Assembly: GCF_000227745.2 (NCBI RefSeq)
Contig: NC_018012.1
Location: 3,903,412-3,967,411, forward strand
From: Thiocystis violascens DSM 198
GTDB taxonomy: Bacteria; Pseudomonadota; Gammaproteobacteria; Chromatiales; Chromatiaceae
Length of the DNA stretch: 64,000 nt
Direction of reading: 5' to 3'
Below, in pieces: positions 28,707-36,805 of the stretch. Numbering within the stretch: the first letter of the stretch is position 1; every line of letters starts with the position of its first letter. A program made the translations under genes and the position numbers. The notes beneath the pieces were generated by a model, which was not told the origin of the DNA, searched no databases, and saw only the letters and a program-made list of their open reading frames with translations.

Positions 28707-28780
28707 TGGGGGATCGTCTAGTGGTAGGACAGCGGACTCTGACTCCGCTAACCAAGGTTCGAATCCTTGTCCCCCAGCCA
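28707..28780 (+). tRNA. tRNA-Gln (anticodon CUG)
   Basis: 74 nt including the encoded CCA. Acceptor strand TGGGGGA (28707-28713) pairs with TCCCCCA (28770-28776). Anticodon stem GCGGA/TCCGC encloses loop CTCTGAC with anticodon CTG, which reads CAG. T-arm AAGGTTCGAATCCTT is canonical. It is followed by a Rho-independent terminator. Confidence 0.96.
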
Positions 28781-28790
28781 AACAAAATAA

Positions 28791-28821
28791 AGGGCTTAGC
28801 CGCGAGGCTAGGCCTTTTTTT
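28791..28821 (+). terminator. Rho-independent terminator after tRNA-Gln
   Basis: AGGGCTTAGCC-GCGA-GGCTAGGCC followed by seven T residues forms a GC-rich hairpin with one G-T pair and a U-tract, 10 nt after the tRNA CCA end. Confidence 0.9.
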
Positions 28822-28960
28822 GGTTCCGGGCGTATACCGGGCGGAGGCACGTCCTGATTGTTCCAGTCGGGCACGGTTCTGGGGATGATCGACAGGAGTG
28901 AGGTTCCCCCGGAATTTCGTCTTCCAAGGGTGACGTAAACTAACGTTCACACTGGAGACG

Positions 28961-29296
28961 ATGATGCAGAAGATCCCGAAGCAGGAGTACACCGCCGCGT
29001 TTAAGGAACAGGCGGTCAAGCGCGTCAAGGCTGGCAAGACCGCGGGTTCCGTGGCCAAGGAGATGGGGCTGGTCGAGCAGACGTGACGCCACGGGGTCAA
29101 GGCATCCGATGCGGGCCAGCTCGATGGCCCTGGCGCCCGGAAGGGGACGCCGGAGGAAATGGAACGATCGCGGCTGCGTGCGGAGAACGTTCGCCTCAAG
29201 CGCGAGGTCGACAGCTTAAAAAAGCGACGGCAGACCCTTCGGCTTCGCTCAGGACAGGCTTTGCGAGGGATGCGCTGTTCAGTCTGCCTGGATTGA
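28961..29296 (+). pseudogene. IS3-family OrfA, disrupted
   Basis: HTH_Tnp_1-type helix-turn-helix protein: MMQKIPKQEYTAAFKEQAVK, RVKAGKTAGSVAKEMGLVEQ, then an in-frame TGA at 29084-29086, followed by the remainder including TPEEMERSRLRAENVRLKRE and VDSLKK. After an A-run at 29218-29223 the familiar KKATA...FARDAL ending continues in the -1 frame, interrupted by a 27-bp insertion at 29233-29259 that encodes DPSASLRTG. At least two lesions make it non-functional unless the stop is suppressed. Confidence 0.8.
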
Positions 29297-29327
29297 CGCG
29301 CAGCGCCCGACGTTCGACCTGGTCGCG

Positions 29328-30167
29328 ATGCGTGCGGTGCTGGCGGTCAGCCTCGGCGGCGATCGTGCCTCGAAACGCGGTGGCCCCCCGGAACGCCGAT
29401 GGCTCACGGATCTCCAAATGCTCGTCCGGATTCAAGCGATCCACGCCGAATTCAAGGGCGCCGACGGCAGTCCACGCCTGCTGCGGGAGCTGCATGCACG
29501 GGGCTTTCCGGCCAGCAAAGAACGGGTGGAGCGACGGATGCGCGAGCACGGCATCCGCGCGCGCCACAAGCGCCGCTACAAGGCCACGACGGACTCCAAG
29601 CACGCCCTGCCCGTCGCCAATAACCTGCTCGCGCGTGATTTCACCCCGAGTGGCCCGAATCAGGTCTGGACCGCCGACATCACGTACCTGTGGACCGATG
29701 AAGGCTGGCTGTCTCTCGCCATCGTGCTGGATCTGTTCAACCGCGAAGTCGTTGGTTGGTCGCTCAAGCCGCGCATGACCGTCGATCTCGTCACCGATGC
29801 GCTCGCCATGGCCGGGTTCCGCCGCAAGCCAGCACCCGGCCTGAGGCATCACTCCGACCGGGGCAGCCAGTACGCCAGCCATGGTTTCCAGGACACGCTG
29901 ACCGAAGACGGGATGGTCTGTTCAATGCGCCGCAAGGGCAACTGCTGGGACAATGCCCCCACCGAGAGCGGGTTCAACAGCGTCAAGAACGAGCGGGTCT
30001 TCGGCGAGCACTTCGCCACGCGGGAAGCGATGAAGGCCACGGCTTTCGAGGACATTGAGGTGTTTTACAATCGCAAGCGGCGGCACTCGACCCTCGGTGA
30101 CCACTCGCCGGTCCAGTTTCTGAAAGACTGGCTCAACGCTCAGCAGAGAGAAAAACGGGTAGCATGA
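29328..30167 (+). CDS. IS3-family OrfB transposase core
   Basis: 279 residues from the ATG at 29328; homologous sequence in the same frame starts earlier, at about 29280 (QSAWIDAQRPTFDLVAMRAV). The HTH_21-type region ERRMREHGIRARHKRRYKAT precedes the rve integrase core, with catalytic Asp in VWTADITYLW, Asp in HHSDRGSQYASHGF and Glu in DNAPTESGFNSVKNERVF. It normally needs a frameshift from orfA for translation, and orfA is broken here, so the element is probably immobile without help. Confidence 0.85.
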   Translation: MRAVLAVSLGGDRASKRGGPPERRWLTDLQMLVRIQAIHAEFKGADGSPRLLRELHARGFPASKERVERRMREHGIRARHKRRYKATTDSKHALPVANNLLARDFTPSGPNQVWTADITYLWTDEGWLSLAIVLDLFNREVVGWSLKPRMTVDLVTDALAMAGFRRKPAPGLRHHSDRGSQYASHGFQDTLTEDGMVCSMRRKGNCWDNAPTESGFNSVKNERVFGEHFATREAMKATAFEDIEVFYNRKRRHSTLGDHSPVQFLKDWLNAQQREKRVA

Positions 30168-30325
30168 GCACGCTCCCTTGGAAGACGAAAAACCGAGGGA
30201 ACCTCACCTCGGCGCACAGAAAGGGGAAAACTCAAGTTTAGCCCCCTGCATCCGTTCTGGTCGCACCCCTGTCTCCCCGGTGGAGCCGGGGGATTACCTG
30301 ATTGATTTAGCCATTGAGCCCCTGT

Positions 30326-30832
30326 ATGACCAACAACGATGTCCTGCGCCGTCTTCGATACACATTCGATTTCGATGATCTCAAGATGATTGCGGTGTTT
30401 GCCGCGGCGGACAGTCGGGTGACCCGCCCGCAAGTCAGCCATTGGTTGAAGAGAGACGATGATCCGGAGTTCGAGGCCTGTAGCGATCACCAATTGGCGA
30501 TCTTCCTCAACGGCTTGATCAATGATCGGCGGGGCACGAAAGCCAGCGAGCCGCCGGAGCCGGAGCCATCCTTGAACAACAACATCATCTTTAGGAAACT
30601 CAAGATCGCGTTGGATCTGAAGGCGGACGATATCCTGCGTCTCTTGGCCGCCAGCGATGTTCACATCAGCAAGCATGAGTTGAGTGCGTTCTTTCGCAAG
30701 CCGGGCCATAAACACTACCGCCAATGTAAAGATCAAATTCTGCGAAACTTTCTCAGCGGCCTGCAGGTGGAGTACCGCGACGGTCGCACGCCACCGGACG
30801 ACTCCAGCGCCACGGCGGGACACCCCTCTTGA
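30326..30832 (+). CDS. DUF1456 (YehS-like) protein
   Basis: 168 residues from ATG 30326. It contains two tandem copies of the DUF1456 motif: NNDVLRRLRYTFDFDDLKMI...VSHWLKRDDD and NNNIIFRKLKIALDLKADDI...LSAFFRKPGH. E. coli YehS has the same architecture; its function is not known. Its stop overlaps the TTG start of dbpA, so the two are probably translated together, which hints at an RNA-related role. Confidence 0.85.
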   Translation: MTNNDVLRRLRYTFDFDDLKMIAVFAAADSRVTRPQVSHWLKRDDDPEFEACSDHQLAIFLNGLINDRRGTKASEPPEPEPSLNNNIIFRKLKIALDLKADDILRLLAASDVHISKHELSAFFRKPGHKHYRQCKDQILRNFLSGLQVEYRDGRTPPDDSSATAGHPS

Positions 30833-32214
30833 CCAAGACGTCCTTCACCTCGCTCAACCTCAGCCCGGATCTGCTGGAGAATCTGTCCTCGCTCGGCTAT
30901 CACACCATGACCCCCATCCAGGCCCTGAGTTGTCCGGATATCCTGGCGGGGAGGGATGTCATCGCACAAGGCAAGACCGGTTCGGGGAAGACCGCCGCGT
31001 TTGGGCTCGGTCTCCTGGAGCGGCTCGATGTCGGACGCTTTCGGATCCAGTCTCTCGTCCTCTGTCCCACCCGTGAACTCGCCGATCAGGTGGCCCAGGA
31101 GATCCGCGCCTTGGGGCGCAGGAGGCACAACATCAAGGTGCTGACACTCTGCGGCGGGGTCGCCGTTGGCCCTCAGATCGGCTCACTGGAACACGGCGCC
31201 CATATCGTGGTGGGAACCCCGGGCCGCATCGTGGACCACCTGGAGCGGGGCACGCTGCGGTTGGATGAGGTGACGATGCTGGTGCTCGACGAGGCGGATC
31301 GGATGCTTGAGATGGGCTTCGAAAAGTCGCTGGAGGCGATCATCGACCAGATACCGACGCGACGCCAAACACTACTGTTTAGCGCCACCTACCCCAGTCG
31401 GATCCAGGACATCGCTCGGCGCATCATGACTGAACCGATCATGGCCCAAGTGGCGTCCACCCACGACCATCGCAGTATCGCACAGCATTTCTATCGCGTG
31501 ACCGACGATCACCAGCGGCAGCGAGCGCTGTGCCTCTTGCTGTTGCAGTACCAACCGGTGTCGACCCTGGTGTTTTGCAATACCAAGGTCGATACGCGAC
31601 AAGTGGCTCGGGGGTTGCGAGACAGTGGTTTTAGCGTCCTCGCGCTGCACGGTGACCTGGAGCAACGGGAGCGGGATGAGGTTCTGGCGCGGTTCTCCAA
31701 TAAAAGCATCTCGGTGCTGGTGGCCACCGATGTGGCGGCCCGTGGTTTGGACATCGACGCACTCGATGCGGTGATCAACTACCGGATTGCCCTGGAGGCG
31801 GAGGGGCATGTCCATCGCGTTGGTCGCACCGGGCGTGCCGGTAGCAAGGGGGTGGCCTTTTCTCTTTACGATGAAGGAGAGGCGCATCGCGTCGCCGCAT
31901 TGGACACCACGGTGGATCCCATCCTGGACAGCAAGTTATTGCCATCACTCAACTTACTGGAACACCGCCCGATGGTGCCGCCGATGGCCACCCTTCAGAT
32001 CGATGGCGGCAAGAAGCAAAAGATTCGTCCGGGAGATATCCTGGGCGCGTTGACGGGGCCGGGTGGTCTGCGCGGTGACCAAGTGGGAAAGATCCAGATC
32101 GCCGACCAGTGGGCCTATGTGGCGGTCAGCCGAGAGCGCGTGGGGGCGGCGTTGAAGAAGCTGTCCGTCGGCAAGCTGAAGGGACGCGCGTTTCGTGTCA
32201 GGCTGATCGACTAA
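30829..32214 (+). CDS. dbpA: ATP-dependent RNA helicase DbpA
   Basis: 461 residues from TTG at 30829, which overlaps the preceding stop. DEAD-box motifs: Q motif around TMTPIQ, Walker A AQGKTGSGKT, PTRELADQ, GTPGR, DEAD in LVLDEADRMLEMGF, SAT, and HRVGRTGRAG. The C-terminal DbpA RNA-binding domain (ATLQIDGGKKQKIRPGDILG, KIQIADQWAYVAV, RVRLID) recognises hairpin 92 of 23S rRNA in the E. coli enzyme. Large-subunit assembly is the family role. Confidence 0.95.
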   Translation: MTKTSFTSLNLSPDLLENLSSLGYHTMTPIQALSCPDILAGRDVIAQGKTGSGKTAAFGLGLLERLDVGRFRIQSLVLCPTRELADQVAQEIRALGRRRHNIKVLTLCGGVAVGPQIGSLEHGAHIVVGTPGRIVDHLERGTLRLDEVTMLVLDEADRMLEMGFEKSLEAIIDQIPTRRQTLLFSATYPSRIQDIARRIMTEPIMAQVASTHDHRSIAQHFYRVTDDHQRQRALCLLLLQYQPVSTLVFCNTKVDTRQVARGLRDSGFSVLALHGDLEQRERDEVLARFSNKSISVLVATDVAARGLDIDALDAVINYRIALEAEGHVHRVGRTGRAGSKGVAFSLYDEGEAHRVAALDTTVDPILDSKLLPSLNLLEHRPMVPPMATLQIDGGKKQKIRPGDILGALTGPGGLRGDQVGKIQIADQWAYVAVSRERVGAALKKLSVGKLKGRAFRVRLID

Positions 32215-32251
32215 TCATGCTCTCCCTCGGTGATCGGGTGCGGGCCATCGT

Positions 32252-32430
32252 CGTCGATGTCCTGTGCGAGCGAATGGATCTGGCTTCCTCAGCGATCATC
32301 CGCCCTTCGAGCCCTCCGGCCAAGGCGCTTGCGCGGCGCCCCGCGGACCAGATCTTGAAGACAGGTGTCGCCGGGCCGCACGACCCGCTCGCGGCGCAGC
32401 AGATCCATTCGCTCGCACAGGACATCGACG
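32252..32430. repeat. Perfect 31-bp inverted repeats 117 bp apart
   Basis: The segment 32252-32282 (starts CGTCGATGTCCTGTGCGAGC) is the exact reverse complement of 32400-32430. The region 32215-32528 contains no supported gene. On the minus strand the inner sequence reads VDVLCERMDLLRRERVVRPG, which reminds me of the DUF4158 region of Tn3-family transposases. That is a weak resemblance. The arrangement suggests an inverted duplication of a transposase fragment. Confidence 0.75.
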
Positions 32431-32528
32431 GGCCGGCTGGAGATGCCTGCGGCCTGACGGGCATGCGCTTGTCGTGGCTATCCAAGTTGACCAGCCCAGA
32501 ACCTCGAACCACGTACACACACATTGGC

Positions 32529-33238
32529 TTAAACCGGTTTTCGGTTCCACTGCGCCTCAGACCCCAAAGACGCAGAGAGCAGCAGCATGACCGCGAAGAT
32601 AGACAGCACCAGGCGTCGCTACCCCGTCAGATCGGCTGCCATGACCAGCAGTGCGACCGGGATGAGCAGGATCGCCACCGTCTCGACGAGGTTGGAAACA
32701 GGCGTGAGGTTCTCCATCGGCACCGCGCTGTTGGCGCCGTACCAGCCGCCGCCGTTGGTCCCGAGCTGCTTGATCGCGACCATCGGCGCCACCGGACCGA
32801 CCGGGATGCGCTGCTCGGCGACGGTGCCTTTGTCCAAGGGCTGGACCACCCGTGCCCCCTCGAAGGTGCTCGGGACACCCTGCCAGGCAAGCAGCAGCGC
32901 CGTCACGCAGGACAGTGGCATGAGCAGGCGAACGATGGTGCGCACCAGATCGACATGGAAGTGTCCGACCGCGACCTCGCCCGATGCCGTTCTCCCCTGC
33001 GCACCCTCCGGCCCGAGCAGCGTCCGCAGGATGGCAACCAGCGCCGCGATACCCGACGCCGGCGTAATCGCCTGCATGGCGACGACGGCGAAGAGCTGCG
33101 CGAAATAGGACAGCTGCGCTTGACCCGCGTAATGCTGCTGGTTGGTATTGGTGATGAAGGCGGCCGTGGTGTGCAACGCCAGATCCCAGTCCATGCCCGG
33201 GATCCCGTCCGGGTTAAGTGGCAGCCAGCCTTGCAGCG
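32529..33238 (-). pseudogene. kdpA: KdpA fragment (potassium-transporting ATPase, A subunit)
   Basis: Only a middle piece (about 230 of 560 residues) remains. It runs from LQGWLPLNPDGIPGMDWDLA through HTTAAFITNTNQQHYAGQAQ, the K+ filter segment QLGTNGGGWYGANSAVPMEN, to AADLTG, a TAG stop at 32619-32621, and then RRLVLSIFAVMLLLSASLGS in the same frame up to a TAA at 32529. The upstream end joins a transposase fragment near 33236. No kdpB, kdpC or kdpD sequence is nearby. This is a displaced, dead fragment. Confidence 0.88.
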
Positions 33239-33528
33239 GCGACCGACTGGGTCCAACTCAACAAACACGCCTGAAATCCCTTCGGGGAGAGACGCGCGAT
33301 CACATTGGCAAGGCAGTCATCGGAGGGCACGCCATTTTCAAACGGCGCCAACTGACGCAACCAATCCAGCTTTTCGCGGCCGAAATCCTCGAGCACCTCC
33401 CGGCCGTCCACCCCGCTGACGACCGCGCAGATCGTCAACAGCACAAGATCGGCCAGGGCATGCCGCTTGTGACGCTCGATCCGAGGGTCTTCCAAGGACG
33501 TGAAATGCTCAAGAATGCTCGCTGACAT
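33214..33528 (-). pseudogene. ISAs1-type transposase, N-terminal fragment
   Basis: About 100 residues: MSASILEHFTSLEDPRIERH, KRHALADLVLLTICAVVSGV, LDWLRQLAPFENGVPSDDCL, ending where kdpA sequence begins (about 33236). This is the N-terminal associated domain of a DDE_Tnp_1/ISAs1-type transposase, clearly distinct from the complete copy at 14564. The catalytic core is absent. Confidence 0.82.
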
Positions 33529-33716
33529 GAGAAACTCCAGCCGTCGTTTCTCGCGAGCATCCGTCAACGACCCGAAAAACGGAATGTTTAAGCGCGCTCG
33601 CCCTGCACAAGGCACAAGACGGCTTGCAAGTTCTACGGCAATCGTCTCCAATTCCAGGATTGCCGCCTGAACGAACCAAGCAGATCCACCAACCCAACCG
33701 CCTGTCGGAGTGAACC

Positions 33717-33944
33717 ATGACTCGATCCATCCTCGTGACCGTCTTTGCCGTGGGCCTCGCATGCACTGCCGTTCCCGCCAGTGCGGTCGTCTACTGCAAG
33801 ACCGTGGGCGTCCCGAAGGGCTGCGTCGTGCGCCCAGTCGTGGTCGCACCAGCAGTGGCCGCGCCTGTCGTGGTGGCACCGCGCGTGGGCCGCAGTCCGA
33901 CCAACCTCAACGGCGGCGTTAACCGCGCTGGCGTTAGGCGCTAA
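33717..33944 (+). CDS. Small exported protein of unknown function
   Basis: 75 residues with a signal peptide (MTRSILVTVFAVGLACTAVP, cleavage after ASA). The mature part is short: VVYCKTVGVPKGCVVRPVVV, a Val/Ala/Pro-rich stretch, then GRSPTNLNGGVNRAGVRR. Similar small proteins with a YC...G(I/V)P.GCV(V/A)R core occur widely without assigned function. CGGAG precedes the start. It lies in the insertion-sequence debris but has an intact frame. Confidence 0.65.
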   Translation: MTRSILVTVFAVGLACTAVPASAVVYCKTVGVPKGCVVRPVVVAPAVAAPVVVAPRVGRSPTNLNGGVNRAGVRR

Positions 33945-33969
33945 AGTCTCGCCGAAAGGGGTTATCGTG

Positions 33970-34898
33970 CCTCCTTGGCCTCTAACGAGCGGGATCGTCA
34001 GCGCTGCAATCGGATTGCCGAAGTGATCGCTTTCGCACACCGCTAGGTGTTCGGCGTTGAGATCGCCCCCAATGACGCCGAGCCGCCGGTCGCTTGCGCG
34101 AACGGCAACGCCTGCGTGGTGACGAACACCCGCCAACCCCTGGCGTCGCGCTGAAAGCGATAGCTGACGGCCTGTTCCAGGGTGAGTGCCGCGACCAGTT
34201 GATCCGTGCCGTAGGGCAGAGCGATCTCCAGACGCTGGTACTTCTCGCCGGATTGGCAGAGCGCAGGGGGCAACCGCAGCCGCAGGGCGAACCGCTGACC
34301 GCCCAGGTACTCGGCCACACAGCCCTGGCAGCCGCCGGTCTCGTCCTTGGAGCCGATCACGAAGAACTGACTGGACCGAGCGCGTTGCCAGTCCGCGCGC
34401 CAGTCCTCAAGGGCGTCGTCGCCGTTCGACTCCAGATCGAACTGCGCGCGAAAGCGCTTGCGACCGCCGAAGCACAGCCGCACGGTGCCGGCGTCGCGAT
34501 CTGCCTCAAGCTGGGCAAGACGCGCTTGTTGAGCAGGCGTTGACGCTCGACGGCCTCAATCGGTTTGGCGAGCGCCTTGTCAAGCTTGGCGACCACCTGT
34601 TGCGCCTTTTTGATCCGCGCCTTGGCCTCGGCGATTAGCCCGTCGCGACGTTCCTTGATGGACGCGATCTTGCCTTTGAGGTTGATCGCGAGAGCGTTGA
34701 ACTGGCGGGCCGTCAGACCGAAGCGCTCCATGAACTCGGACTTCAGCGCGCAGGGCGCCAAGCCGCACCGCATCGCGGCGAACAGGGCGCGCTCGGCACG
34801 TCCGTAGAGGTCGGCATCGTCGTCCAGCACCGCGCCTGCCGTCCCCTCGGGATCGACGATCCGAGTCGGTAGGTGCGCTGAACTTTAGCGGTCCGCAT
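33970..34898 (-). pseudogene. TnpB-like (IS607/IS1341 type) remnant with several frameshifts
   Basis: Starts at ATG 34898 (MRTAKVQRTYRL). It continues in a second frame with VDPEGTAGAVLDDDADLYGR, RAERALFAAMRCGLAPCALK and ERFGLTARQFNALAINLKGK, and in a third with LEADRDAGTVRLCFGGRKRF...VIGSKDETGG. After another shift the RuvC-I block reads RLGVIGGDLNAEHLAVCESD (Asp in DLNA). It stops near 33970, so the RuvC II/III parts are missing here. At least three frameshifts make it dead. A piece of a TnpB C-terminus lies inverted at 35022-35117. Confidence 0.75.
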
Positions 34899-35025
34899 GG
34901 CCGTTCGCCTGGCATTGTTCGACCAACCGTTGCGCGCGATGCGCCGCCGCGCGGCAGCCATAAAGCCGAGCGCAAAAGGAGGTCAGGACCGCAATCATGT
35001 CCGCGACCAGATCGTCAAGGCGAGC
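34885..35025 (-). pseudogene. IS607-type serine recombinase (TnpA), C-terminal fragment
   Basis: About 46 residues, ARLDDLVADMIAVLTSFCAR with LYGCRAAAHRAQRLVEQCQA and NGHADR, match the C-terminal end of IS607-family serine recombinases (typical DLVxDMxxVLTSxCARLYG). The stop overlaps the ATG of the TnpB-like gene downstream, as in intact elements. The catalytic serine domain is missing, cut off at about 35020. Confidence 0.65.
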
Positions 35026-35117
35026 GTTACGCGCGCATGCTCTCGGCGCTGGCCTATGACCGCATCGGCGCGACCCTGCGCGCCCGCGCCCATCACGCGA
35101 GACTCGAACGGATGGAC
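35022..35117 (+). pseudogene. TnpB C-terminal fragment in opposite orientation
   Basis: Plus-strand residues ERYARMLSALAYDRIGATLR with ARAHHARLERMD resemble the region before the RuvC III Asp of TnpB proteins (YARMLSxxAYxRIxxxLxxRA). It abuts the TnpA fragment at about 35020 and points the other way from the TnpB N-terminal part, implying an internal inversion. Confidence 0.55.
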
Positions 35118-35321
35118 CGTGCGGGCAGTCGGTCCCAGGATCCATCCCGGTCGCCACCGGCCCCTCGGGGCGCGGCGCGAGCGGAGACCCTCCTGCCTGT
35201 GGCCGGCGCGACTCCGGCCCGTGAATCGTCAGCAACACTGTTCGGCTGACGTGCATGGAATGCTTTTCGATGGTTTTAGGAACGGTAAGGCAGCACACGA
35301 CGCACCCATATCACCAGGGTC

Positions 35322-36374
35322 TCACTCCACCGGTTCCGTCAACGGATCGCTCCAGGCCAGGACACCGCCGGCCATGCTGACCACCTCATACCCGCGTTGG
35401 CTCAACTGGAAGGCGGCGACCGAGCTGCGCCGACCGCTGCGGCAGTACGCGACATAGCGGGCGGCGCTGTCGAGTTCGCCGGCTCGCTTGCGCAGCTGCG
35501 ACAGGGGGATGAGCACGGCGCCGGGGATGTGTCCCTCATCGAACTCTTCTTCCAGGCGCACATCGAGGGCCACCGAGTTGTTCTCGATCATGGCCTTGGC
35601 CACTGGTGCATCCACCTCGCGCACCAGCGGTCGGGCCAGGAGCTGCGCGAAGTCGTCGCGGGCAAGCTGAAGCAGGACACCATCCTCCAGCATGCGCACC
35701 GTCACCGCGCTAAGCTTGCCGGTGAGGAGGCTCTCCTCGCCGAACGTGGCGCCGCGCTCCAGCTCGGCGGCTTTCATCGGGATCCCTTCCTCGTCATCGA
35801 TCTGCCACAACTCGGCACGCCCGGCAACGACGACGAAGAATGCGTTCGTCTCCTTGCCCATCTTAACGACCTCTTCCCCCGCCTGGACCGGACGTTCACG
35901 GAGGCTGGTCAGGGCGCGTTCGGCGTTCTCCAGAGGAATGCGTCGGAAGGGGGCGGTATCGCGCACCAGCCGGAGGTCGTCGCCGTGACTGGAGCCGGAT
36001 GCGACAAGACTCTCCGCCACCTCCTCAAGGGTAAGCAAGTAGTCGGCCAGCCCGGTGTCGAGATGACAGAGGTGGGAGTCCTCCAGAGCCTCCACGGTGA
36101 CTGCGGCGGGGAGGGGCGGCAGCACGACGTAGCCCCGTTCGGACGCGGCCACGTCCTGGCGATGTCCGGCTGCGTCGGTGACCGCCACCCGACCAACGGC
36201 GACGTAGAGCCGATCAGGAAGCTCGCTTCCAGTGAGTCGCAGTCGCTCTCCCTCGCGCAGCTCGAAGAGGCGGAAGATCTGCAACGATTCCAGGAGGGCG
36301 CGTTCAGAGATGCCAGGGAAGGCGTGGAAGCGCTCGCGCAGAATTCTGAGGACATGGGAGGTTTTGATGCTCAT
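35322..36374 (-). CDS. Cyclic-nucleotide-binding domain plus rhodanese protein
   Basis: 350 residues from ATG 36374 (MSIKTSHVLRILRERFHAFP), preceded by GGAG. Two cNMP-binding-type beta rolls come first. The first (about 25-120) is degenerate; the second (about 145-260) has EEVVKMGKETNAFFVVVAGR and ELERGATFGEESLLTGKLSA. A rhodanese domain follows (about 265-345): ALDVRLEEEFDEGHIPGAVL and active-site loop VAYCRSGRRSSVAA with the sulfur-carrying Cys. No DNA-binding domain is present. Function is unknown; a ligand-controlled sulfurtransferase or redox sensor is plausible in a sulfur oxidiser. Confidence 0.85.
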   Translation of the reverse strand: MSIKTSHVLRILRERFHAFPGISERALLESLQIFRLFELREGERLRLTGSELPDRLYVAVGRVAVTDAAGHRQDVAASERGYVVLPPLPAAVTVEALEDSHLCHLDTGLADYLLTLEEVAESLVASGSSHGDDLRLVRDTAPFRRIPLENAERALTSLRERPVQAGEEVVKMGKETNAFFVVVAGRAELWQIDDEEGIPMKAAELERGATFGEESLLTGKLSAVTVRMLEDGVLLQLARDDFAQLLARPLVREVDAPVAKAMIENNSVALDVRLEEEFDEGHIPGAVLIPLSQLRKRAGELDSAARYVAYCRSGRRSSVAAFQLSQRGYEVVSMAGGVLAWSDPLTEPVE

Positions 36375-36421
36375 GGGGTTCTCCGGTGAGGGGGCGGAAG
36401 CGAAGGATACCTGTCGCCGGC

Positions 36422-36805
36422 TCAGTAACGCGCGTCCCTGGGCTTGTCGCCCGCGGCCAATCCCTGACTGAACACACAGGCGGCGCATTTCAAGTCCCAG
36501 CGGGCGGGAAGTAGGCGATGAGCCGCAGTCTCGTTCAAGGCGCGCGTCACGTCGAGCCAGCGCCACGCCTCTACCCCTAGCGCCTTGAGATGCGCGGAGC
36601 TAATCCGCTGTCCTTCCAGACAGTGCGGGAAACGCAGATGGCCTTGGTCGCCGAGGTCGACTCGGCAACCGGGCGACCCATCGGCTCGAACCAGCAACGA
36701 ACAATCCAATTGCCACGGACACAGACGGAGCGTAGGATTGCGCACACGTTTCAGCATCGAATGCAAACGGACTCTCTGTTTTCCATCCGATTCGGAATCC
36801 ACCAT
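36422..36805 (-). CDS. Possible small cysteine-containing protein, unrecognised
   Basis: Candidate 127-residue frame from ATG 36805: MVDSESDGKQRVRLHSMLKR, then LRLCPWQLDCSLLVRADGSP, GHLRFPHCLEGQRISS and a C-terminal KCAACVFSQGLAAGDKPRDA. Paired cysteines (CPWQLDC, KCAAC) and a plausible globular composition suggest a real gene, perhaps metal-binding. The frame stays open far upstream, antisense to rtcB, which weakens the coding argument. I do not recognise a family. Confidence 0.35.
   Translation of the reverse strand: MVDSESDGKQRVRLHSMLKRVRNPTLRLCPWQLDCSLLVRADGSPGCRVDLGDQGHLRFPHCLEGQRISSAHLKALGVEAWRWLDVTRALNETAAHRLLPARWDLKCAACVFSQGLAAGDKPRDARY

Larger units (their letters stand above)
28899..30206 (+). 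mobile_element. IS3-family insertion sequence, degraded
   Basis: About 1308 bp, bounded by imperfect 32-bp inverted repeats. The left end begins TGAGGTTCCCCCGGAATTTC (28899) and the right end is the complement of TGAGGTTCCCTCGGTTTTTC (30175-30206). Both continue with GTCTTCCAAGGG. The adjacent bases (GAG on the left, CCT on the right) do not match, so no target duplication is visible. orfA is broken; orfB is largely intact. Confidence 0.88.

Noticed and set aside
32109..33419. 436-codon plus-strand frame after dbpA
   Set aside because: It crosses the kdpA remnant and inverted repeats in antisense and has low-complexity Arg/Gln-rich sequence.
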